Source: a virus
Virus record (IMG/VR): IMGVR_UViG_3300022929_000191
Span: 1 to 24,822 of that record
DNA: 24,822 nucleotides
Reading direction: 5' to 3' (one strand)
This document shows positions 1 to 6,433 of this stretch, in pieces (position 1 is the first letter of the stretch; each line of letters begins with the position of its first letter). The translations under genes were made by a program, and so were the position numbers. The notes under the pieces are model-generated. The model was given only the letters and a program-made list of their open reading frames with translations. It searched no databases and was not told the DNA's origin.

Positions 1-1
1 A

Positions 2-565
2 ATATCCAGCACTATAGGAAACAAACAGGACTTTGATTCAGGTATAGCACAAAACACTTGGGTTATCATATGTGCCATATTCAACAAGTCAGGCAACCAG
101 ATTGCTGTAAGGGTAAACGGAACCAACGCTTTCACACCTGTGAATGACTATGATAACGCACTAAACACCAACTTGGATTTGCGATTCTTCCGCAATAGAG
201 CCAACGAACGAATGCAAGGTCGAATGGCAGAGTTCCTTACTTTTGCTGGATTGCCAGGCACAGGTGGCACAGATGTCAGCCACGTAGAACGCATAGAAGG
301 ATACCTTGCTCACAAGTGGGCTCAAACAGGCAGTTTACCTGTGAGTCACCCATATAAGAGTTCAGCACCAAAGCAAAATCCTGTATTGGTAAATACCGAC
401 ACAAAGGTCAGCCTTGATGGTTCAGACATTGATAGGATTGTGCTGTGGAAAAATCACAGGCAAACATCAGGTAATATGGCGTTCAACACATACAACAAAG
501 ACGTAAACACTCGTCCTGCAACAGGATTGATGTATCCCCGTGTTAGAACACGTAGGCGTGGGTGA
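2..565 (+). CDS. LamG-like phage structural protein, 3' end only (5' partial)
   Basis: The reading frame is open to the left edge of the window, so the gene starts outside it; a GTG at 140 is in frame but internal. About 187 residues are visible. They look like the last part of a concanavalin/LamG-type beta-sandwich: strands such as TWVIICAIFN and QIAVRVNG are followed by the motif VERIEGYLAHKW and then LPVSHPYK. That motif typically closes LamG-like domains in marine phage and bacterial surface proteins. The last 60 residues are not recognised and end in a basic tail (RTRRRG). The likely role is an adhesin or decoration domain that binds glycans on the cell surface. It ends 76 bases before the late promoter and leader of the next fibre gene. 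The LamG call is fairly sure; the virion position is inferred only from the neighbours. Confidence 0.72.
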   Translation: MSSTIGNKQDFDSGIAQNTWVIICAIFNKSGNQIAVRVNGTNAFTPVNDYDNALNTNLDLRFFRNRANERMQGRMAEFLTFAGLPGTGGTDVSHVERIEGYLAHKWAQTGSLPVSHPYKSSAPKQNPVLVNTDTKVSLDGSDIDRIVLWKNHRQTSGNMAFNTYNKDVNTRPATGLMYPRVRTRRRG

Positions 566-607
566 ATAAGCGCACTACAACTAGTTATTAAACCTAAAGC
601 GATAATA

Positions 608-641
608 CATAAATATATGTAACGCAGACTAGGAAAAACAA
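608..641 (+). promoter_or_regulatory. T4-type late promoter and conserved fibre leader, copy 1
   Basis: CATAAATA at 608-615 matches the NATAAATA form of the T4 late promoter (TATAAATA). It is followed by TATGTAACGCAG and then ACTAGGA, which puts an AGGA ribosome-binding site seven bases before the ATG at 642. The same arrangement stands before the fibre genes starting at 14144, 18469 and 22080. The stretch GCAGACTAGGA is shared exactly with the copy at 14145-14177. This copy lacks the TGTGT/ACACA arms seen in the other three. Confidence 0.7.
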
Positions 642-2927
642 ATGACAATTACAACTCGTAGCGGAAAAGGTTCAGCATTAACTAATACAGAATTAGATGC
701 AAATTTTACTCATTTAGGCGGTGACGGTTCATATCAAGCGCCGAGTACTAAAGGCACAGCCGGACAAGTACTAAGAATGAACAGTGGTGCAACTGCACTA
801 GAGTTTGGTACTGTTAGTGGTGGTGGCGGAGGTATATCAGATTTAGTTGACGATACCACCCCTCAACTAGGTGGCGCTCTTGACACCAATGGCAATAATA
901 TTACTTTTAGTGATAATGCAAAAGCTAGGTTTGGTGCGGGTAATGATTTAGAAATTTATCATGATGCTACAGACAACCATATTGATTATTCTAGCAAGCT
1001 AACTTTTACTCCTAGTGGCGGCGCTGATATTACCTTTAATGGTACAAGCTATGACACTGATTGGATGGCGTTAGGGCATTGGCATTTTAAAGATGGTACA
1101 GAAGCACGTTTTGGTAACAGTGATGATCTTAAAATCTATCACAGTGGCACAGAAAGTATTATTAAAGACGGTGGAACAGGCACACTAAAAACACTATCTA
1201 ATGCTTACTATATTAAGAATGTTGCAGACAGTACAACAAGTGCATATTTTGATACTGTTGGTGCAGTAAATCTTTACTACAATGGTGCTAAGAAGTTTGA
1301 AACGACTTCTACAGGTATTAAGACAACTGGCACAGTAAGTGTAAACAATGCTTATACATTGCCAACAGCAGACGGCACAAATGGACAAGTACTAACCACA
1401 GATGGGTCTGGTGCTGTTACGTTTGCTACTCCTAGCGGTGGCGGCGGTAGCAGCGGTCAAAGCATTACAACAATTACATCCAACACAACTTTATCAAACA
1501 GCGACAAGGGCAAGCTAATCCAAACTGAAACGTCAGGAATTACAATTACTATTCCTGCATTGAGCGGTTTGGATGCTGATTGGTTTGTTGATATTGAAAC
1601 GCTAAACACAAACACTTTTAATCACGGCAAAGTAACAATAGACATAACTACAAACAATAGTGGTGCTTCTATCAACAGAAGCGGCAATGCTACAATGTAC
1701 GGCGGCAATCGAATTAGGTTAGCAAGAAGCCCTGCAGGTGGCGACAGCGATGGTCAACTGAACGCTTACCAATCTACAATGTTAACAGGTTCTATTGTTG
1801 TTCGTGAGGACAGACTAGCAGGAGGCTTGCAGGGTGGCGATGTAGGTGTTGGAAGTATTGCGATAGGTAATGCCAACAATGCAAGTGGAAATGATGCAGT
1901 TTGTATTGGACAGTTAGGCACAGCATCTGCTACAGGTTCTGTCGCCATTGGTTCATACAATGGCGCTAGTGCTACTGTAAACGCAACAGGTAATGGTGCA
2001 GTAGCATTAGGCAGTGGACTAGCTTCTGGTTCTAGATCTTTTGCCGCTCAAATTACAAATAGCAGTTCTAGTTACGGCGCTACCGGTTCTAACTCTATTG
2101 CGATAGGGCAAACTTCAAAAGCCACCGGCGAAGGCACTGTTGCTATAGGAAAAAATTGTAGTTCAACAGGTGCTACAAACGGTTCAGTTGCTATAGGCTT
2201 TAATGCAGAAGCAACTGCTCGAGAAACGGTAGCGATTGGTAGCTCTGCTTATGCTACTGGCTCTGGTGCCGTTGCCTTAGGCGGTTACTTTGGAACATCT
2301 GTTCAAGCTAGGGCAACAGGTACTTCAGCTTTTGCTGTTGCTGGTTACAATGGTTTAGCAAACAGAGATAGTACCGCAGCAGGTCTTTCTTCTATTGCTA
2401 TGGCAGGTGGTTACGCACAACAAAACCAATCAGTAGCTATAGGAGCTTTTGCACATGCAAATGTAAGAGGTAAAGTTGCGTGGTCATCTTATCCTCTAAC
2501 AAATTCGGATGGTGCTACACAGGCAGGTAACTATGTTTTAGCTAACTCTACTACAGATGCAACTGCAACAAAACTTGTAACCGATTATGAATGGACAACC
2601 CCTAGTTCAAGCAACCAAGTCGTCCTACCTAACAACTCAGTTTACGGCTTTACAGGTACAGTAATTGCTCGTGAAAATAGCTCAAGCACAAATGACTTTG
2701 CTGTATGGGAAATCAAAGGTGGTGCAGTAAGAGCAGGAAGTGCTTCTACAACAGCCCTTGGTTCTTATAACATCAATAGGATTAGTGAAAGCGCAGGAGC
2801 AACTAACTGGAGTATTGCTCTCTCGGCAGACACAACAAACGGTGCTGTGGCGATTACAGTAACAGGAGAAGCATCGCACTCTATTCGGTGGGTAGCTACT
2901 GTCAACACAACGGAGGTTATTTACTAA
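642..2927 (+). CDS. Tail fibre-like protein with YadA-type head repeats (761 aa)
   Basis: Probable trimeric fibre or adhesin on the virion. The N-terminus (TRSGKGSALTNTELDANFTHL) is of a type often found at the start of marine phage fibres. Residues 60-65 are a glycine run. Two ARFG.(N/D)DL.IYH repeats follow at about 95-107 and 155-167, and a second Gly/Ser linker is at 265-272. Residues 404-606 carry many SIAIG / SVAIG / AVALG repeats with the spacing of the YadA head, a left-handed beta-roll of trimeric adhesins. The C-terminal ~115 residues form a beta-rich domain resembling the end of the next gene. There is no S74 domain. The start is fixed by the conserved leader and an AGGA site. The stop codon shares one base with the next ATG (TAATG), suggesting coupled translation. 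Function in host recognition is inferred from domain type and context. Confidence 0.82.
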   Translation: MTITTRSGKGSALTNTELDANFTHLGGDGSYQAPSTKGTAGQVLRMNSGATALEFGTVSGGGGGISDLVDDTTPQLGGALDTNGNNITFSDNAKARFGAGNDLEIYHDATDNHIDYSSKLTFTPSGGADITFNGTSYDTDWMALGHWHFKDGTEARFGNSDDLKIYHSGTESIIKDGGTGTLKTLSNAYYIKNVADSTTSAYFDTVGAVNLYYNGAKKFETTSTGIKTTGTVSVNNAYTLPTADGTNGQVLTTDGSGAVTFATPSGGGGSSGQSITTITSNTTLSNSDKGKLIQTETSGITITIPALSGLDADWFVDIETLNTNTFNHGKVTIDITTNNSGASINRSGNATMYGGNRIRLARSPAGGDSDGQLNAYQSTMLTGSIVVREDRLAGGLQGGDVGVGSIAIGNANNASGNDAVCIGQLGTASATGSVAIGSYNGASATVNATGNGAVALGSGLASGSRSFAAQITNSSSSYGATGSNSIAIGQTSKATGEGTVAIGKNCSSTGATNGSVAIGFNAEATARETVAIGSSAYATGSGAVALGGYFGTSVQARATGTSAFAVAGYNGLANRDSTAAGLSSIAMAGGYAQQNQSVAIGAFAHANVRGKVAWSSYPLTNSDGATQAGNYVLANSTTDATATKLVTDYEWTTPSSSNQVVLPNNSVYGFTGTVIARENSSSTNDFAVWEIKGGAVRAGSASTTALGSYNINRISESAGATNWSIALSADTTNGAVAITVTGEASHSIRWVATVNTTEVIY
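1851..2459 (+). repeat. YadA-head coding repeats
   Basis: This stretch encodes residues 404-606 of the fibre starting at 642. Units of roughly 14-30 residues contain a (S/A)xAxG core such as SIAIGNANNASG, SVAIGSYNGASA, NSIAIGQTSKATG, TVAIGKN and AVALGSG. In YadA-like adhesins each unit forms one turn of a trimeric beta-roll. Unit length varies because of insertions, so the DNA is an imperfect repeat. Confidence 0.75.
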
Positions 2928-3985
2928 TGGGATCAATTAATTTAGACAACACAGGATCTGGCGGAGCAATAACCCTTAGCTCCGACGGAACAAATTTATT
3001 ACTAGACGGCAGTGCTGTAGGCGGAGGTGGCGGCGGCGTAACTGGTTTTGCGTCAGCAGACAATACTTCAAGTCCAAACGACACAACAAATGTAGCCAGT
3101 TTAAGTGTAAACAGTAGTAGTACAAACGCAGGTGCAGCTATTGTTCCTAAAGGAACTGGTGCATTTATGTTGGGAATTCCAGACAGCGGAACTACAGGTG
3201 GAAATGTTAGAGGTGCTAGTGCCGTTGATTTAGGAATATATAGAACGAATGCAAACCAAGTAGCGTCAGGTACAGAATCTATACTACTAGGTAATCGCAT
3301 GAGAGCAAGCGGAACAGAAGCAATTGCTATAGGAAAAAATAGCTATGCAAACGGGACTAGATCAATGGCTGTAGGTTATGACTCAAATGCTTCTTCTAAC
3401 TATAGTATAAACTTGCTTGGCGGCGGGGGTGGTGCGCCTACAGGTCAGTATGGTGTAGTAATAGGAGAAGGAAGTAAATGCGGAACTAGAGGGTTTAGTG
3501 TAAGTAGAGGACGCTCTGTTACTAGTCATGCTTTTGCTAGAGGCGGCAATGTACAACCATTACAGACAGCATATTGTGAGTATTGGGGCAGAACAACAGA
3601 TGCAACTACTGCCACAATATCCTCAGAAGGACTTAACCAAAGCAGTAGTGAAGCACACTTTTTAGAACTTGTTCCAGACGGTCTATATTTTTACACACAA
3701 AACTTTGCATATATGACCGCTAAAGTTATAGCAAATGATAGTACAAACAATTTATTAAGAGTATGGGATTTATCTGCTGCTTGGAGGATTGCAAGCGACG
3801 GTGCAGTAACGCAAGCAGGAACGACTACAAAAACTGTAATACACAGTGAAGGGTCTGCTCTTAACTCAACAGATGTCGATACAACAATTACAACTCGACG
3901 TCTCATATTAGATGTAACCGGAGTTGCATCAACTAATATCCACTGGACAGCGTGGATTAAATTACACATGAATAGGTATGCATAA
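2927..3985 (+). CDS. Second tail fibre-like protein with YadA-type repeats (352 aa)
   Basis: Short relative of the preceding gene. It starts MGSINLDNTGSGGAITLSSDG, a common fibre N-terminal pattern. A six-glycine run follows at residues 32-37, and YadA-like units are at about 115-200 (ESILLGNRMRASG, EAIAIGKNSYANG, SMAVGYDSNASS). The C-terminal beta-rich domain (about 245-352) matches the end of the 761-residue protein in layout: a hydrophobic strand then AKVIANDS..NLLRVWDL, against GTVIARENS..DFAVWEI. The ATG at 2927 is preferred over an in-frame start at 2888 because it overlaps the previous stop (TAATG) and has GGAGG ten bases upstream. It is probably a second fibre, or the distal partner of the first, made by duplication. 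The exact role is unknown. Confidence 0.78.
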   Translation: MGSINLDNTGSGGAITLSSDGTNLLLDGSAVGGGGGGVTGFASADNTSSPNDTTNVASLSVNSSSTNAGAAIVPKGTGAFMLGIPDSGTTGGNVRGASAVDLGIYRTNANQVASGTESILLGNRMRASGTEAIAIGKNSYANGTRSMAVGYDSNASSNYSINLLGGGGGAPTGQYGVVIGEGSKCGTRGFSVSRGRSVTSHAFARGGNVQPLQTAYCEYWGRTTDATTATISSEGLNQSSSEAHFLELVPDGLYFYTQNFAYMTAKVIANDSTNNLLRVWDLSAAWRIASDGAVTQAGTTTKTVIHSEGSALNSTDVDTTITTRRLILDVTGVASTNIHWTAWIKLHMNRYA

Positions 3986-4266
3986 TGGCACTACAAAAAG
4001 AATTAGCCGCAGAAGCAACACAAGTCGGGATGGCGGCTCCCGAAGCTTATTTAAAAATTGCAGGATTATCTGTATCTGATAATTTTGTAAGTATATCCGT
4101 TGAAGGCTACGGATCAGCGACAGCTAGACAAAATAACTTGCATCCGATATTTTATCAACAATATCATGCAGAACTACCAACGATAACAGGTACTGGAAAT
4201 TTAATAGAAATATGTTATGAATATTTGAAAACATTAGACAGTTTTTCTGGAGCAACTGACGTATAA
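3985..4266 (+). CDS. Small protein of unknown function (93 aa) in the tail operon
   Basis: I do not recognise this protein. It starts with MALQKELAAEATQVGMAAPEAYLKI, a probable helix. A few beta-strand-like segments follow (FVSISVEGYGS), and it ends with a second helix (NLIEICYEYLKTL). There is no signal peptide or membrane segment. Its ATG overlaps the TAA of the YadA-like gene by one base, with a TAGG eight bases upstream. It lies four bases before the gp15-like gene, so it is co-expressed with tail genes. Possible roles are a small fibre-associated protein or a fibre assembly helper, from position alone. Confidence 0.7.
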   Translation: MALQKELAAEATQVGMAAPEAYLKIAGLSVSDNFVSISVEGYGSATARQNNLHPIFYQQYHAELPTITGTGNLIEICYEYLKTLDSFSGATDV

Positions 4267-4270
4267 AATT

Positions 4271-5668
4271 ATGGCATATGAGAGTTCAAAAATAACAGCG
4301 GTACCTTACTTCTACGACAAACAACTGCGCAAATACATTCAGCAGTTTATTCGTATCTTTGCAGGCTTTCAAGTAGCCATGCATGTAAACGAAGAAGGTG
4401 AAATTGTATATCAAACTGTACCAGTACGTTACGGTGATGTAAGCAGAATGGCTGCACACATTGTAAGAGAAAATTCAGAGAACATGTTGCAGACAACTCC
4501 GTTTATTAGTTGTCATGTAACAGGACTAGAGCCAGCCCCAAACATGAGAACATTTCCTCAATACGAAGAAACTGTTCCAGTTTATGAAAAAAAGTATAAC
4601 GAAGAAACAAACAGTTACGAAAACGAAGTTGGACAACAATACAGTATTAAAAGACATCAACCTGTGCCTTATCAACTTACTATGCAAGTTGACATGTGGA
4701 CCAGTAACACAGAACAAAAACTACAACTGTTAGAACAAATACTAGTATTATTCAATCCAACACTTAATATTCACACCAACAACAATGCAATGGACTGGAG
4801 TACACTCAGCTACGTAGAACTAATTGCTACCACATGGAGTATGAGAGCAATACCTAGCGGCATTGACGATATTATTGATATTAGTACTATGACATTTACA
4901 CTGCCTGTATTAATTAATCCTCCTGCTAAAGTTGTTAAAAACACAGTGATACACACTATCATTGACAACATTGAAGATGTAACAGACGAAGGATTAGAAA
5001 GTCTACGTGCAGGAGAAAACTATACTCCTCTATTCACCAGCTATAAAATTGTTACACTAGAACAGTACAAAATGAAGTTTAACATTGACAATAATGGCAA
5101 TGCCACTGCACAACTGCTTAATCAAAATGGCAGTAATTTAGATGATAACTCTGTTGCACTCAACTGGGCAAATGTGCTTAAACCGTTTGGTGTAGTCAGA
5201 GATGATGTAAGTCAACTGAGACTAAAACAAACAGCAGATCCTGCAGATACTACAAACGATATTGTTGGGAATATAAAAATAAACACCACCAATGCAAACC
5301 TATTAGATATTATATTAGATTCTAGCACTGTGCCCAGCAACACACAAGGTGTAGTAGACGCAGTAATCGATCCACAAATTAATTCACCTGGTGATGGAAC
5401 ACTAACTGCTGCCGCTACTGGAGACAGATATCTACTTACCAAAGATATTGCATTTGGAATAGGATGGGGCGGTAGTGCTGGTAAAGAAAATGACATTATA
5501 CAGTACAACGGATCAAGTTGGGACATTGTATTTGATGCAAGTTCTACTACTGATGTACAGTACATCACAAACACAACAACACAAGACAGTTTAAAATGGA
5601 CAGGAAGCAAATGGGTCAACACATTTGAAGGCACATACAATCCTGGATTTTGGCGCATATACCTATAA
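4271..5668 (+). CDS. 15: Tail sheath stabiliser / tail completion protein, T4 gp15-like, with C-terminal extension (465 aa)
   Basis: In T4, gp15 forms a hexameric ring that caps the tail tube and sheath and joins the tail to the head. Residues 1-235 follow the gp15 layout as I recall it: YFYDKQLRKYIQQFIRIF near the start, a VPVRYGD strand, PFISCHVTGLEPAP, QPVPYQLTMQVDMWTSN, EQILVLFNPTLNIH and a PVLINPPAK end strand. T4 gp15 is about 270 residues; this protein is 465. The extra C-terminal ~230 residues hold a linker and then a small beta domain near 375-465 (GDRYLLTKDI, ENDIIQYNGSSWDIVF, LKWTGSKWV), a type otherwise seen in phage fibres. No strong ribosome-binding site is seen four bases after the previous gene. 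The assignment rests on remembered family features, not a search. Confidence 0.7.
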   Translation: MAYESSKITAVPYFYDKQLRKYIQQFIRIFAGFQVAMHVNEEGEIVYQTVPVRYGDVSRMAAHIVRENSENMLQTTPFISCHVTGLEPAPNMRTFPQYEETVPVYEKKYNEETNSYENEVGQQYSIKRHQPVPYQLTMQVDMWTSNTEQKLQLLEQILVLFNPTLNIHTNNNAMDWSTLSYVELIATTWSMRAIPSGIDDIIDISTMTFTLPVLINPPAKVVKNTVIHTIIDNIEDVTDEGLESLRAGENYTPLFTSYKIVTLEQYKMKFNIDNNGNATAQLLNQNGSNLDDNSVALNWANVLKPFGVVRDDVSQLRLKQTADPADTTNDIVGNIKINTTNANLLDIILDSSTVPSNTQGVVDAVIDPQINSPGDGTLTAAATGDRYLLTKDIAFGIGWGGSAGKENDIIQYNGSSWDIVFDASSTTDVQYITNTTTQDSLKWTGSKWVNTFEGTYNPGFWRIYL

Positions 5669-6126
5669 TGATACAAGCAAGCGGATGCTGTTTTCTAGCC
5701 TTGGATACAGGCAGAATCATGCTACAACAAAGAAGTAAAAAAACAAGTCATCCACTCACCTGGAGTTTTTGGGGCGGCAAAAGTGAAAACAACGAACGCC
5801 CAATAGAAACACTGTTGCGAGAATGCAAAGAAGAATTAGGTCCATTACCTGATATTGAAAAAGTATATCCTCTGCACACGTTTTTGAGTGACGATGGCAA
5901 GTTTACATATCACACATTTTGCACCACAGTGTTTGAAGAATTTATTCCGCAGTGTAATCATGAGAGTGCAGGTTATGCGTGGGTTAGTATAGACTGTTGG
6001 CCCAAGCCTTTGCACAGAGGTGCAAGAGTTGTACTACAAAGACCAGAGATGGTTGAAAAAATTACAACAATATACAACAGACAAAAAGACAAGTTGGACT
6101 TACCAAATTGGCTAGATAGTTTTTAA
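5668..6126 (+). CDS. Nudix hydrolase (152 aa)
   Basis: The Nudix box is complete and in register (G-x5-E-x7-R-E-U-x-E-E-x-G): G37, E43, R51, E52, E55, E56 and G58 are present. The family hydrolyses nucleoside diphosphates linked to another moiety, with Mg2+ or Mn2+ held by the RExxEE glutamates. The upstream strand MLQQRSK and TWSFWGGK fit the usual fold, and the length is typical of a single-domain enzyme. The ATG at 5668 shares a base with the gp15-like stop (TAATG); the TTG at 5650 would add residues read from the gp15-like gene and is rejected. The substrate cannot be told from sequence: dNTP pool cleaning, NADH or ADP-ribose, or RNA decapping are all possible. It is the last gene of the plus-strand block. 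Confidence 0.88.
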   Translation: MIQASGCCFLALDTGRIMLQQRSKKTSHPLTWSFWGGKSENNERPIETLLRECKEELGPLPDIEKVYPLHTFLSDDGKFTYHTFCTTVFEEFIPQCNHESAGYAWVSIDCWPKPLHRGARVVLQRPEMVEKITTIYNRQKDKLDLPNWLDSF

Positions 6127-6134
6127 CTATTTTT
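6114..6134 (+). terminator. Weak hairpin plus T-run at the convergent junction
   Basis: ATAGTT-TTT-AACTAT (6116-6130) is a perfect six-base stem with a three-base loop. It can be extended by a G-T and an A-T pair and is followed by further T residues. It overlaps the stop codon of the Nudix gene. The stem is AT-rich and weak, but it lies where plus- and minus-strand transcripts converge. The rest of the gap to 6174 is AT-rich with a second T-run and no clear stem. Confidence 0.35.
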
Positions 6135-6174
6135 CATTCTGGATATTAGTTTTTTATAAAGTGCAAATATTTTT

Positions 6175-6432
6175 TTAAGAGACAGTAGCTGCTTCTAATT
6201 CAGGTTCTTCTTCTGGTACTGCATCGGGGTCATAAGATGCAACTTCACCAGTCATTGATATCATCCATGGCATTACCACTGTGTCAGCACTCTCAATAGT
6301 TATAGTGTTTGAGCTAATACCATCTTTTTCTAGTATTCTATTAGAATGATCTGTTCTAATATTTTCTACACTTGCATCTAACAAGCCTATTAAATTTCCG
6401 GTTGTTTTTTCATATACTACATATAATTCCAT
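6175..6432 (-). CDS. Small acidic protein of unknown function (85 aa)
   Basis: I do not recognise this protein. Its N-terminus reads MELYVVYEKTTGNLIGLLDASVENI, a beta-hairpin-like opening. The middle contains ITIESADTVVMPWMISMTGEVASYDPDAVPEEEPELEAATVS, whose last ~15 residues are strongly acidic. It starts one base after the stop of the 998-residue fibre, with the AGGA of its ribosome-binding site inside that gene's last codons. It is the final gene of the minus-strand block. Small proteins placed directly after fibre genes often help fibre folding or attachment, but nothing in the residues proves that here. Confidence 0.68.
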   Translation of the reverse strand: MELYVVYEKTTGNLIGLLDASVENIRTDHSNRILEKDGISSNTITIESADTVVMPWMISMTGEVASYDPDAVPEEEPELEAATVS

Positions 6433-6433
6433 T

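Noticed and set aside
140-565. GTG at 140 as the start of the first gene
   Set aside because: The frame is open to the window edge and the residues before it continue a LamG-like strand pattern, so the gene is 5' truncated.
2888-2927. Upstream start at 2888 for the second YadA-like gene
   Set aside because: It would overlap the previous gene by 40 bases. The ATG at 2927 has GGAGG ten bases upstream and a fibre-type N-terminus.
5650-5668. TTG at 5650 as start of the Nudix gene
   Set aside because: It lies inside the gp15-like gene. The ATG at 5668 with a TAATG overlap matches the pattern of its neighbours and gives a normal Nudix length.
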